In this document: piece after piece, positions 27,989 through 36,534 of the stretch
Layout: the number at the start of each line of letters is the position of its first letter
Numbering within the stretch: the stretch's first letter is position 1
Origin: Candidatus Methanoperedens nitratireducens
Lineage (GTDB): Archaea > Halobacteriota > Methanosarcinia > Methanosarcinales > Methanoperedenaceae
NCBI GenBank assembly: GCA_020724545.1
Contig: DYGR01000005.1
Span: forward strand, 1 to 64,000
Length of the DNA stretch: 64,000 nucleotides
Reading direction: 5' to 3'
The notes under the pieces: model-generated
The model's input: the letters and a program-made list of their open reading frames with translations, nothing else
Databases searched by the model: none
What the model was told of the DNA's origin: nothing
Translations under genes and position numbers: made by a program

Positions 27989-29585
27989 GGTTCCACTCCG
28001 TGAATTCTATCTCTACATACTCATTATTTTTAAGACTATCAGTTCGGATTGAAAATTGATCCCCATTTGCCCCGATAACCCTGGCATTGGAGATTTTCTT
28101 AACAATCATCTTTTCAGGTGGATAAACATTCAGGAAATGGTTTTTTTCCTTTGGATACGGGATTATTCTCAGGCATGTACCTTCATAATCCCACTCAAAG
28201 CTTGTTTTTTCTCTCCATATCCACCAGCTGGAGATCTCCCTGGCGCTTGTAACCCAGGCATTCTTTTTCTTGCAGTATTCTATCATTTTCTCATAATAAG
28301 CACTCCATCCCGGGAATTCATGATCATTAAATACTGAGTGGTGCCACAGCAATGTAACCACACCCCCGGATCTCTCCACCTCTCCTAGAATCTTTAATCC
28401 CTCTACGCATGGGTTTTTGTACCTGAAAAAAGGAAGGTCCTCGATCACAAGAGGGATCTCAAGGATAGAGAGAGCGCGGTCCTCATGTGCGTAAAAGGGC
28501 CTGAACGGAAAGCATGTGCCCCATCTAAAACCAATACAGTTATTGAAGCCCAGGGTAGTATCATACTCAAGCCCTGCCCTCTCCTGATGCAGCCAGGTCT
28601 GGGGGATGCTAAGATTAAGGTTGTGCTGCCTGATACCATGGACCTCACTTCCAAGTGCACCCTCCAGCGCTTCTTTCTCTTTTTGTATTTTCTCAAAATC
28701 GTTATGGGAATAAAAAGAACCGTGCAGACCAACATCCCATCCCTTTGAATGTAATTCCCTTATCATACTCGCAACTTTCGGGTTATTAAAACTGTATCTT
28801 CTCCCGGAGTGTCTCCAGGTTTTTTTATCAAGCAGTTTTACTTTCCCTGTTTCGTTAAGAAAGAAAAAAGAGGATCTGACACCAAGCTTATTCTCCAGTT
28901 CCATTATCCTCTCAAAAGTCCAGTACGGCTCTTCTCCCCTGATCTTATGTATAAATGAGGATGACTGGTTATAGATACCTCTCAGGTCATATCTGGCAGC
29001 AAATCTGAGAGGATAGGTTATCCATTGGTATATTTTTTTTATCTCATCAACATCATGTGTCAGACAGACTGCAAATCTCTTCCCGTCTGGCCAGAATGCC
29101 TTGTGTACAAGGGGCAAGTTTGACCTCTTATGGGCATTGAGCAATGAATTAAATAAAATTTCACCATAGTAATCGGCAAATGGAATGCTTACTATGCCAT
29201 TCTTTTCTCCTCCTATATGCATCCATACTTTCTCAAGGTATCCCGACAGGCTGTAGCCTATATGCCTGAATATATCCAGGCCTATGATTATATCCCCACC
29301 CACAGCAACAGCACACGGGTATTTTCTATTATCCCCTGAGTATGTTAGCAGTGCATCCCCTTCACCAGTCAGGTCAAGAGGAACTCTAAACACAGGCAAT
29401 CTCTCATTCCCCAGTTCAATCCAGCCGGTTATATTCTTAAGATTTATTCTATTATGATTATAAGAAACAAACCGTATCTGTGATCGTTGATCTGTGCTTG
29501 TAAGATCAATACCGTATTTTATAAGGAAACTTCTCAGGCCATACAGAGAGTACCTGTCTTTTGTGAAATTAATTGTTATGCTCAT
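27978..29585 (-). CDS. Polysaccharide deacetylase-like protein
   Basis: A 535-residue cytoplasmic protein with a polysaccharide deacetylase (NodB-like) domain over about residues 175-440. The metal-binding motif is CLTHDVDE, the next conserved strand is SSFFFLNE, and HGSFYSHN plus GIRQHNL form the later active-site pieces. A conserved LWHHSVF follows near the end. An N-terminal ~150-residue extension and a C-terminal beta-rich segment flank it. Start choice is uncertain: a TTG at 29597 overlaps the previous stop, while the ATG at 29585 is standard. It probably removes acetyl groups from glycan intermediates. Confidence 0.82.
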   Translation of the reverse strand: MSITINFTKDRYSLYGLRSFLIKYGIDLTSTDQRSQIRFVSYNHNRINLKNITGWIELGNERLPVFRVPLDLTGEGDALLTYSGDNRKYPCAVAVGGDIIIGLDIFRHIGYSLSGYLEKVWMHIGGEKNGIVSIPFADYYGEILFNSLLNAHKRSNLPLVHKAFWPDGKRFAVCLTHDVDEIKKIYQWITYPLRFAARYDLRGIYNQSSSFIHKIRGEEPYWTFERIMELENKLGVRSSFFFLNETGKVKLLDKKTWRHSGRRYSFNNPKVASMIRELHSKGWDVGLHGSFYSHNDFEKIQKEKEALEGALGSEVHGIRQHNLNLSIPQTWLHQERAGLEYDTTLGFNNCIGFRWGTCFPFRPFYAHEDRALSILEIPLVIEDLPFFRYKNPCVEGLKILGEVERSGGVVTLLWHHSVFNDHEFPGWSAYYEKMIEYCKKKNAWVTSAREISSWWIWREKTSFEWDYEGTCLRIIPYPKEKNHFLNVYPPEKMIVKKISNARVIGANGDQFSIRTDSLKNNEYVEIEFTEWNHGN

Positions 29586-29593
29586 ATCAGATC

Positions 29594-30946
29594 TCAAATC
29601 CTCAGCGGTACTTTGGATGTGACAAATTTTCGCTTCCCAGACCTTCCTGATGATGGAATCTCCTCAACGAATTCTATATTCACTTCTACATCGCCCCCAA
29701 TTTTGCTCTGGATTTTATTCTTTATATTATGTAGATCATTTACTGTAAATCTATCATTTTTAATAATTTTTACAATTATTTTATCTATTCTTTCCTGGAT
29801 TACCTGAAACTGATCCACTCCTTCAACACTTTTAAATAGAACAGTAAAGAACTGAACTACTATAAAACCACCTGCAGGCGTTATTATGATATCAGTATCC
29901 CGCCCCTCAATTGATCTCATCAGGGATAGTCCTCTACCGCAGTTGCACAGCTCCTCAGAGAATTTCCCAAGGTCGTTTATATCATACCTGATAAACGGCA
30001 TAGCATAGTTATTGAGATTTGTAAAAACAATCTTGCCGATCTCATCTGGCGCTACTCTTTCTCCCTCTTTAATGAATTCTACAACCGCATCCTCATCGCA
30101 TATATGGTATTCATCATGGTTCTCGCACTGAAAAGAGATCGGTGTTCCTTCTCCACCATACCCATCAAATATCTTACAATTGAACTGCCTCTCTATAGCC
30201 TCCCTGTAATGCGGGAATAACATATCCCCCGTAGTTGCAATATTAGCTCCTGTATAGTATATATACAGATTTTGCATAAGTTTTGATATAGTATACAGAT
30301 ACGATGCGTATCCTCTGATGATCTTGGGACTAAATTTTTTTATTCTACTTAATTCTTGACCCAGGTTATTCTCAGTAATTCCTGAAGCATAAACATAACA
30401 GGTATTTAGTAACCTGTCCTGGATCTTCTTACTGGCTGTTGTTCTGGAGTTCAGGCTTATCTTTACATACGGATCGCCTATATTATACCCGGCCCATGTC
30501 CAGCAGCGATATGTCTGCGCCCATCCAGAGGAATACGCTCCTTTATCAAGATAATACCTCATGGGTTCGCCTGTTGAGCCACTGCTGTGAAACTCTATAA
30601 TTCTTGACTTATTAATATTCCTTGCAACAAGCTCTGGCAGGTTCTTACGTATTGTATCCTTTGTCAGGATGGGTAATTTTTCTAAATCATCCTTATTCTT
30701 TATATCCCCAGGATGAATATTTCTCTCTTTAAACATTTTATGATAATATGGAACATTGGTATATGCATGATTGATCAGCGCCCTGAGTTTTTTGTTCTGC
30801 AGTTCTTCAAGTCCTTCTCTTGACCACCACTGTGTTTTGCAAAGTAATGAGAGATACTGCTGTGTATTTGTACCATAACACAGCTCCATTACCGGGAATA
30901 ATAGATTTCTAAAAATTTTGCTGTACACTCCCCCTCCTGTACTCAT
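29594..30946 (-). CDS. PaaK/CapK-type adenylate-forming enzyme
   Basis: A 450-residue member of the phenylacetate-CoA ligase/CapK group. The ANL P-loop-like motif is FHSSGSTGEPMRYY, the adenine segment is DGYGGEGTPISFQCE, and the hinge region is EGRDTDIIITPAG. The start at 30946 has GGGGAG five bases upstream. The gene overlaps the end of the DUF354 gene by 38 bases. CapK-like enzymes are common in capsule and exosortase-linked exopolysaccharide clusters, where they may activate an acyl group for transfer to sugars; no acyl-carrier protein is adjacent. Confidence 0.85.
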   Translation of the reverse strand: MSTGGGVYSKIFRNLLFPVMELCYGTNTQQYLSLLCKTQWWSREGLEELQNKKLRALINHAYTNVPYYHKMFKERNIHPGDIKNKDDLEKLPILTKDTIRKNLPELVARNINKSRIIEFHSSGSTGEPMRYYLDKGAYSSGWAQTYRCWTWAGYNIGDPYVKISLNSRTTASKKIQDRLLNTCYVYASGITENNLGQELSRIKKFSPKIIRGYASYLYTISKLMQNLYIYYTGANIATTGDMLFPHYREAIERQFNCKIFDGYGGEGTPISFQCENHDEYHICDEDAVVEFIKEGERVAPDEIGKIVFTNLNNYAMPFIRYDINDLGKFSEELCNCGRGLSLMRSIEGRDTDIIITPAGGFIVVQFFTVLFKSVEGVDQFQVIQERIDKIIVKIIKNDRFTVNDLHNIKNKIQSKIGGDVEVNIEFVEEIPSSGRSGKRKFVTSKVPLRI

Positions 30947-31997
30947 AAAAACTCCCCGGGTATCCTTCAATAAAATCGGTCATCCAGGCGGTTACATCTA
31001 TCTTATCTTTTAACAGCCTCTCCCTCTTACGTTCCCAATCCGCTTTTGAGTTTTTATCCTCAAGTATCTCCCCTGCTCTCTTGAGGGCAGAAGCAGTATC
31101 GGGATAGAAATAAAGGAGATTATACTTATCCCTCAGTTCAAGGAAGTTGCCGCTCGACTCGCCTGTAGCCCTGCCTTTTGAATCAGCCTCTATGTGGACT
31201 GCCGGTGTCCCGAGCATGGCTGCTTCTACTGCTGTGGTGCCTCCCTCTCCTATGTAGAGCTGCGCAAAAGCAAGCAGGGAATGAAGCTTCTCTGGAGGGA
31301 TTTTAAGGGCATACCTCTCAAGCTTTTTATCAAGTGCTCTCTCAGAGCTTACAATAACGCGGCCAGAGTTCTCTAGCTCTCTTATAAATTCTTCCTCTTT
31401 TTTAATCCCTTTTAGACCTATATCATGGTTGGCTCTCCAGGATATAAGCCGCATGATTATGAATTTCTCGTTTTTGGATATACCAAGAGAATCCAGAACA
31501 GAAGCATCAGGTTTAAAATATGCAGGATGTAAATAAGCAATTTCCTTGTACCCGTTATATTTTACATGTTTGTCAGGATCAAGTATTTCTCTAAAGCATG
31601 CAGGTGTGCATATAGTACTGGCAAAAGGATACGTCAGTGCGCTCGCTATTTTAACATTCTCGGTATCCGTGAAAATTAAGCTCTTTGCACCTGTAAGTTT
31701 TGCGACCTGGGCAGCATAGGGGTTATGTACTCCTATAAGAAGCTGGGGCTTGAAGTTTTTAATGGTTTTATAAAGCTTATAATCTATTACAGGCATTCCC
31801 AGGGCTTTTTTCAGTATGCTGTCATGGTTTTCACCAATATTGGTGTATTCAAGCCTGTATAAATTTAGCAGCATAAGAGCTACTTCTTTATTTCTGGCTG
31901 TGATCTTTACATCATGTCCCCTGTTCTCAAGATTCCTTATTGTATTCCTGAAAAAGTGCACATGGGCAGGATGGCCTATATCAATTACCACTCTCAC
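30909..31997 (-). CDS. DUF354 glycosyltransferase-like protein
   Basis: A 362-residue protein of the DUF354 family, which has a GT-B-like fold. The N-terminal motif IDIGHPAHVHFFRN and the late donor-site motif GEGGTTAVEAAMLGTPA are both clear. A GTG at 31997 is chosen: it gives the family N-terminus (VRVVIDIG) and has GGAG six bases upstream. The upstream 36 bases repeat the start region twice more (see repeat). It is the first gene of the minus-strand glycan operon. Likely a sugar transferase; donor and acceptor unknown. Confidence 0.83.
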   Translation of the reverse strand: MRVVIDIGHPAHVHFFRNTIRNLENRGHDVKITARNKEVALMLLNLYRLEYTNIGENHDSILKKALGMPVIDYKLYKTIKNFKPQLLIGVHNPYAAQVAKLTGAKSLIFTDTENVKIASALTYPFASTICTPACFREILDPDKHVKYNGYKEIAYLHPAYFKPDASVLDSLGISKNEKFIIMRLISWRANHDIGLKGIKKEEEFIRELENSGRVIVSSERALDKKLERYALKIPPEKLHSLLAFAQLYIGEGGTTAVEAAMLGTPAVHIEADSKGRATGESSGNFLELRDKYNLLYFYPDTASALKRAGEILEDKNSKADWERKRERLLKDKIDVTAWMTDFIEGYPGSFYEYRRGSVQQNF

Positions 31998-32033
31998 AAC
32001 TAACTCCACTCTTACGACTAACTCCACTCTTAT
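31980..32033 (-). repeat. Three 18-bp tandem copies at the DUF354 gene start
   Basis: Read on the minus strand, three successive 18-base units begin ATAAGAGTGGAGTTAG, GTAAGAGTGGAGTTAG and GTGAGAGTGGTAATTG. The first two differ by two bases; the third is diverged and holds the coding start. Each of the first two units contains the GGAG ribosome-binding sequence, so the start region has been duplicated in place. Confidence 0.8.
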
Positions 32034-32239
32034 AACTTATTAACGCATAAATCCCTTATTAAGTTTTCTATACCATGAGTTGTGGGCAAGATGGAATATA
32101 AAGCAATATTAAATATATGAAACATTATTTTAATAATGATATAATTATAGCTTTTGGAAATCGCTAAATTTATATAGTTACAGGTAGTAGTAGCTAATGC
32201 TCTTGGCGAGTGGGTAGGCTTTGAGCAAAAATTAAAGGA

Positions 32240-32779
32240 GTGGTTAATATTAGGAACAAAATTGTAGCTGTAGCTACGCTTTTTGCCGTGATGATAGCCA
32301 TTACGGGAATAGCGGCGGCGCAGAATGAGATCAGAGTGGAACCTGGCGTGATAACTATCGACGCAGGTGGAACGGCAACACAGGAAGTAACTGTAACTGC
32401 AGAGGATGGTAATATAAAATCACTTACAGTCAGTGGCGATGGATTTAAAATAACAGATAAGTTCGATGTATTGATTGATGGGGAAGAAAGGACATCAATA
32501 TCGGGAGATTTCCCTTCTCCTAAGACATTTATTGTTACCCTTATTAATGGTAAAGGTGCGTCGGATGAAGATTTTACCATTAGTTTTAAATCAACATTCA
32601 CTCATGGCGATGTTCAAACTAAGAAAGCAAAGATACAGAATGACATCATAATAAGGCCGACACCAACACCAACACCTGTACCCATCGCTGTCCCTGAATT
32701 CCCAACCGTAGCTCTGCCGATTGCCGCAATAATGGGACTGGTATTCCTCTTCCAGTACAGGAGAAGGAGAAACAGCTAA
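32240..32779 (+). CDS. PEF-CTERM secreted protein
   Basis: A 179-residue surface protein. It starts at a GTG (32240) closely following AAAGGAG, opens with a signal peptide (about residues 4-28, ending AAA), has one beta-sandwich domain, a Pro/Thr-rich stretch (TPTPTPVP) and a textbook PEF-CTERM tail: PEFPTVALPI, a hydrophobic helix and RRRRNS. PEF-CTERM is recognised by an archaeosortase, which cuts the tail and links the protein to the membrane or a glycolipid. It lies beside the glycan cluster but faces the opposite way. No archaeosortase gene is in the window. Confidence 0.88.
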   Translation: MVNIRNKIVAVATLFAVMIAITGIAAAQNEIRVEPGVITIDAGGTATQEVTVTAEDGNIKSLTVSGDGFKITDKFDVLIDGEERTSISGDFPSPKTFIVTLINGKGASDEDFTISFKSTFTHGDVQTKKAKIQNDIIIRPTPTPTPVPIAVPEFPTVALPIAAIMGLVFLFQYRRRRNS

Positions 32780-32796
32780 CATAGAGTGAGAAAAGA

Positions 32797-32823
32797 TAGC
32801 CAGACTTTCCTGGCTACTCTTTT
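32797..32823 (+). terminator. Hairpin after the PEF-CTERM gene
   Basis: TAGCCAG (32797-32803) and CTGGCTA (32810-32816) form a perfect seven-base stem with a six-base loop, followed by CTCTTTT. It lies 18 bp after the stop codon and could end transcription of the PEF-CTERM gene. Confidence 0.6.
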
Positions 32824-32847
32824 ACTACAGTAAAAAGAGGAGGTATA

Positions 32848-32994
32848 TTGGAGATAATTGAAGTTAAATGTGAGAATTGCAGCAGGAAGATCTATATTCA
32901 AGAGGATTATATCAGGAAAAAGATGTTCTGTACACTTGGATGCATGGACTCATATACGGGAGAGCCATCCTTGAAATGCAGAACGCTTAACTGA
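32848..32994 (+). CDS. Small zinc-finger protein, 48 aa
   Basis: An open frame of 48 codons starts at TTG (32848) after a strong GAGGAGG four bases upstream. The product has six Cys residues: a CENC pair near residue 9-12, CTLGC near residue 30-34 and a Cys near the C-terminus (LKCRTLN). The CxxC...CxxxC layout suggests a treble-clef or ribbon zinc site. It lies between a PEF-CTERM gene and a membrane sugar-phosphate transferase. No family was recognised. The TTG start and short length leave some doubt, but the ribosome-binding site and Cys spacing argue for a real gene. Confidence 0.6.
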   Translation: MEIIEVKCENCSRKIYIQEDYIRKKMFCTLGCMDSYTGEPSLKCRTLN

Positions 32995-33050
32995 TATTTT
33001 TCTTTTTACTTTATTTTGTCAAATAAATATATGTAATTCACCATTAGCCT

Positions 33051-33114
33051 GGTGAGAGTGTTTGAGGTTTATTTATATTTATGATCAGGGTGAGAGTATT
33101 TGAAGTATATCTAT
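33051..33114 (+). repeat. Direct repeat at the sugar-phosphate transferase start
   Basis: GGTGAGAGTGTTTGAGGTTT at 33051-33070 and GGTGAGAGTATTTGAAGTAT at 33089-33108 are copies of one start region; over 26 bases there are four mismatches. The second copy carries the ribosome-binding site and TTG start of the real gene. The first copy gives a frame that stops after 13 codons. Confidence 0.75.
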
Positions 33115-34074
33115 TGGCTTTTTATTGAGATCGCGGTTGTATTTCTGCTTCCTTTTTTAATTATGCTTATCACTATGCCCTACCTTATACGGAAGCTCAA
33201 AGAAAAGGGTTTTGTGGCAAAGGATTACCATAAAAAGGGTGAGAAGATGGTACCTACAGGTGGAGGGATTGCCATCATGCTTGCTGCTCTTTTCTCTCTA
33301 TCCATAAATTCACTGTTCTATAAATTCGATGCCATCAATTATGTGATATTAAGTGTGATTATGCTGTTTGGTCTGTTCGGCATCCTCGATGACATGATAG
33401 ATATCGGAAGGACAGTAAAGCTTATCCTTGTGTATTATAGCTCATATCCATTAATACAGTATGCAACACATTCAGGAGTGATATCTCCTTTTTTTGGCCA
33501 GGTCGATTTTGCAAATTTCTACAGCCAATTTATCGTGCCTACTTACGTACTGGTAACTGCTAATCTTGTAAATATGCATTCAGGCTTCAATGGAATGTCA
33601 TCAGGACTTTCGCTCATAGTTCTTATCTCACTGCTCATTAAATCCCTGATAGCGGGGTCTATTGAGGATATCAATAAGATTATGGCCATCTTTGCGATCA
33701 CAGGTGCAACACTTGGTTTTCATCTATTCGAACGCTACCCCTCCCGCGTGTTCTGGGGAAATATAGGATCATTGACCGTAGGTGCGGCGATTGGCGTGCT
33801 GATAGTCATGCAGGGTTACATCATCAGCGGGTTTGTCATGCTTCTTCCCCATACGATCAATTTCTTGATGTATGTGTACTGGCGTATCAAAAAATACCCG
33901 CCTGCAAAATTTGGAAAGATAAGGGACGATGGCACACTCGAGGTCCCAAATCCCCTAACTCTTAAGTGGGTGCTTCCATATTACATGAAGATGACAGAGA
34001 AACAGGCAACCTATGCTATGTATGCAGTAACAGCAGTGTTTTGTATTATAGGGATATTATTAATTGATGGATAA
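33100..34074 (+). CDS. Glycosyl-4 family UDP-sugar:polyprenyl-phosphate sugar-1-P transferase
   Basis: A 324-residue membrane protein with about ten helices of the MraY/WecA/Alg7 family. Conserved cytoplasmic loops are KDYHKKGEKMVPTGGGIAI (about residues 43-61), GILDDMIDIG (Asp pair), NMHSGFNGMSSG and GNIGSLTVGAAIG. Such enzymes load GlcNAc-1-P or a related sugar onto polyprenyl phosphate, the first membrane step of N-glycan or exopolysaccharide assembly. The TTG start at 33100 follows GGTGAGAG. It heads a run with the hexapeptide acyltransferase (12 bp on) and aminotransferase. Confidence 0.92.
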   Translation: MKYIYWLFIEIAVVFLLPFLIMLITMPYLIRKLKEKGFVAKDYHKKGEKMVPTGGGIAIMLAALFSLSINSLFYKFDAINYVILSVIMLFGLFGILDDMIDIGRTVKLILVYYSSYPLIQYATHSGVISPFFGQVDFANFYSQFIVPTYVLVTANLVNMHSGFNGMSSGLSLIVLISLLIKSLIAGSIEDINKIMAIFAITGATLGFHLFERYPSRVFWGNIGSLTVGAAIGVLIVMQGYIISGFVMLLPHTINFLMYVYWRIKKYPPAKFGKIRDDGTLEVPNPLTLKWVLPYYMKMTEKQATYAMYAVTAVFCIIGILLIDG

Positions 34075-34086
34075 GGAGTTATAACC

Positions 34087-34746
34087 ATGGAACATAAAAG
34101 AACAGGATACTTCAAAATATATGGGCAAAGTAACATTGGAAAGAACACCATACTTGGTGAAGGTGTGATCATTGGCTATCCGACAGCCAGTATTCTGAGA
34201 CAGGCAGCATCTGATGGGATAAGTATAGATGATATGGATTTTAGAGGTGCTGTCATAGGGGATAATGCGGTCATCAGGTCGAATTCTATTATTTATACTG
34301 ATGTCGAGACTGGCAGTAACCTGCGTACCGGACACAATGTCCTGATTCGTGAAGAGACCATCACAGGGGATAATGTGCTTATCGGCACCAACACTATCAT
34401 AGATGGACGCACGATGATTGGAAACAACGTCAGCATACAGGGGAATGTGTACATACCATTGAATGTTATAATTGAGGACAATGTTTTCATAGGGCCGTGC
34501 GCAGTGCTTACCAATGATAGATATCCTGTAAGGAGAAAATCAGATCTGATAGGCCCTATCCTGAGAAGGGGTGCATCTGTTGGGGCAAATGCCACTTTAC
34601 TGCCTGGAGTTGAGATCGGTGAGGGCGCTATGGTGGCTGCAGGTGCACTTGTGACAAAGGATGTGCCGTCGTGGAAATTAGCGATAGGTTTCCCGGCCGT
34701 AATAAAGGATCTGACAGAAGAGCTAAGAACTGTTAATACCATCTGA
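34087..34746 (+). CDS. Left-handed beta-helix (hexapeptide) acyltransferase
   Basis: A 219-residue protein built almost entirely of hexapeptide repeats such as [16 protein letters not shown] and [14 protein letters not shown], with the extended loop [13 protein letters not shown] typical of WbpD-type UDP-GlcNAc3NA N-acetyltransferases. The C-terminal repeats end in [15 protein letters not shown]. It is followed after 5 bp by a DegT aminotransferase, the usual partner that makes the amino sugar to be acetylated. It therefore probably N-acetylates a UDP-amino sugar for surface glycans. Confidence 0.9.
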   Translation: MEHKRTGYFKIYGQSNIGKNTILGEGVIIGYPTASILRQAASDGISIDDMDFRGAVIGDNAVIRSNSIIYTDVETGSNLRTGHNVLIREETITGDNVLIGTNTIIDGRTMIGNNVSIQGNVYIPLNVIIEDNVFIGPCAVLTNDRYPVRRKSDLIGPILRRGASVGANATLLPGVEIGEGAMVAAGALVTKDVPSWKLAIGFPAVIKDLTEELRTVNTI

Positions 34747-34751
34747 ATATT

Positions 34752-35843
34752 ATGATTCCTATAGCAAAGCCTTTTATTGGTGAAGAAGAGATCGATGCTG
34801 TTACCGGGGCGCTCAGGTCTGGTAATATTGCTGAAGGTCAGAAAGTAAAAGATTTTGAGGCTGCCTTTGCTGAGTATGCGGGCACATCCCATGCGGTTGC
34901 AGTTAGCTCAGGGACTGCCGCGCTCCATGTGGCGCTGCTTGCGCATAATATCGGGACCGGGGATGAGGTTATAACGACTCCCTTTACTTTCGTTGCATCA
35001 TCCAACTCGGTTTTGTTCACAGGCGCAAGGCCGGTTTTTGCTGATATCGAGGAGAACACATACAATATAGATCCTGAGAGCATTGTTGAGAAAATAACCC
35101 CGAGAACAAAGGCCATTGTTCCTGTTCATCTGTACGGGCAGGCTGCAGATATGAGGAGCATAATGGAGATCGCGCAGGATAATGATCTACTTGTGATAGA
35201 GGATGCCTGCCAGGCGCACGGGGCTACCTATAATGGTAAAATGGCAGGCTCATTCGGCACAGGTACATTCAGTTTCTATCCAACCAAGAACATGACCACA
35301 GGAGAAGGGGGTATGATAACAACAGATGATAAAGATGCAGTAGAACGCGCACGAATGATCAGGTCACACGGCTCAAAGCAGAGGTATTTCCATGAGATCC
35401 TGGGGTATAACTTGCGTATGACCGATATGGCTGCTGCTTTAGGGCTGGTTCAGTTAAGGAGGCTTGATGGTTTCAATCAGACCAGGATCAATAATGCGGA
35501 GTACCTGAGCAGCAGGTTAAATAAAATCAAAGGAATAAAGGTTCCCTGTATATCAGGGCACTGCAGGCATGTATTCCACCAGTACACTGTGAGGTTAAAC
35601 AGCGAATCTGTATCAAGAGACGATGCTGTATCCCTCTTAAGCCAGAGGGGGATAGGCACAGGGATATATTATCCCCTGCCGATCCATAAACAGCCCTTCT
35701 ATAAGCAGATAGGATACAATGATTCCCTGCCGGTATCCGAGAGAGCAGCGTCCGAGGTGATCTCCCTGCCGGTTCACCCTGCTGTTAGTAAGAATGATCT
35801 GGATACAATCTCTGAGGCATTGAGGGAGATATTGCTTAGCTGA
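34752..35843 (+). CDS. DegT/DnrJ/EryC1-family sugar aminotransferase
   Basis: A 363-residue PLP-dependent aminotransferase of sugar nucleotides. The N-terminal KPFIGEEEIDAVTGALRSG, the substrate motif AVSSGTAALHVAL, the VIEDACQAHGA segment that holds the PLP-ring Asp, and the Lys in FSFYPTKNMTTGEGG are all in place. The preceding acetyltransferase is 5 bp away, so the pair likely makes an N-acetylated amino sugar for the surface glycan. After this gene the sequence changes to a repeat-rich accessory region. Confidence 0.95.
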   Translation: MIPIAKPFIGEEEIDAVTGALRSGNIAEGQKVKDFEAAFAEYAGTSHAVAVSSGTAALHVALLAHNIGTGDEVITTPFTFVASSNSVLFTGARPVFADIEENTYNIDPESIVEKITPRTKAIVPVHLYGQAADMRSIMEIAQDNDLLVIEDACQAHGATYNGKMAGSFGTGTFSFYPTKNMTTGEGGMITTDDKDAVERARMIRSHGSKQRYFHEILGYNLRMTDMAAALGLVQLRRLDGFNQTRINNAEYLSSRLNKIKGIKVPCISGHCRHVFHQYTVRLNSESVSRDDAVSLLSQRGIGTGIYYPLPIHKQPFYKQIGYNDSLPVSERAASEVISLPVHPAVSKNDLDTISEALREILLS

Positions 35844-36017
35844 TATCTGCGTTTATTTGCGTTCATCCGCGGTAATGGATGGCTAGCAGCGCGCTGGATC
35901 TGATCGCAGATAGCCGTGCAGCCATGAAGCGCAAGATAAACACCGAACTAAAACGAACTGAACGAACTCTTTGATCATGGATTTCAAGTTCAAGCCAGTA
36001 TTTCGTTTTCGATTGAT
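35844..36017. repeat. Repeat-filled intergenic region (copies of three dispersed repeats)
   Basis: This gap starts with an inverted copy of the AACGCAGAT-type repeat (35845-35877). It continues with a copy of the CTGATCGCAGATAGCCGTGC repeat (35875-35930), found also at 37822-37869 and 38809-38861. It ends with an 84 bp element (35931-36014, starting GCAAGATAAACACCGAAC) repeated at 40400-40483. No gene is supported. Confidence 0.75.
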
Positions 36018-36347
36018 CTACTCATTCTGCAGCCGTCCCTTGAACAGCGCCAGCAGGTCATTGAGTGCATATTTCCCTTTCAGCCTGTATGCTAAAGCGG
36101 CTGTGCCGGTTAAGACAAGGATCACCATGGATACATTTACAAGATTGATCTTTACTCCCAGGAAGTAGTTGAGCCAGAAAACCGCCAGAGGCACAAGCGC
36201 AATGCTCAGGCCGAAAGATAGAGCGATGCGCTCTATCCAGTCGATCTCTTCTTTTGTGAAGAACACAAAACTCCATGCAAAACCAGGCAGGAACAGCGCA
36301 AATGCAGAGCCTGAGATTATCCTTATTATCTCAACAATATCAACCAT
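36018..36347 (-). CDS. DUF1616-like membrane protein
   Basis: A 109-residue membrane protein with three hydrophobic helices (about residues 10-28, 43-62, 66-86) and the motif IISGSAFALFLPGFAWSFV typical of DUF1616 proteins. The start at 36347 is supported by GAGGAGG nine bases upstream; that site lies inside the end of a broken upstream gene. DUF1616 proteins occur with S-layer and glycan genes in methanogens, but their function is unknown. It is a short family member and may be only the N-terminal module. Confidence 0.72.
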   Translation of the reverse strand: MVDIVEIIRIISGSAFALFLPGFAWSFVFFTKEEIDWIERIALSFGLSIALVPLAVFWLNYFLGVKINLVNVSMVILVLTGTAALAYRLKGKYALNDLLALFKGRLQNE

Positions 36348-36534
36348 CTTTTTCATCCTCCTCAAAAAGCAGCAGTGAAAGCATTATAATAAGTACACCT
36401 GCTACAATGGAGATCAAATAAGCAAGCCCTCCAATGTCCTGGATCTTGTACCAGACTATCAATAAGAGCGCCGTCTATAACGTTCACTTTATCGTCATTG
36501 TTCATATCTGCGCCGTCATCGTATCTTGCTATAA
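36340..36534 (-). pseudogene. Remnant of a surface protein with dockerin-like motif and C-terminal helix
   Basis: Read on the minus strand, one frame gives YDDGADMNNDDKVNVIDG, a dockerin-like calcium motif. A different frame just downstream gives WYKIQDIGG followed by a hydrophobic helix (LISIVAGVLIIMLSLLLF) and the tail EEDEKDG before a stop that overlaps the DUF1616 start. The two pieces are joined by a frameshift near 36455. The 5' part is missing, cut off where the HicB-like gene begins. It is probably the decayed upstream partner of the DUF1616 gene. Confidence 0.55.

Noticed and set aside
22128-35843. Search for an archaeosortase in the glycan cluster
   Set aside because: No membrane protein with the Cys/Arg/His pattern of the exosortase family was found; the flippase and the sugar-phosphate transferase account for the large membrane proteins.
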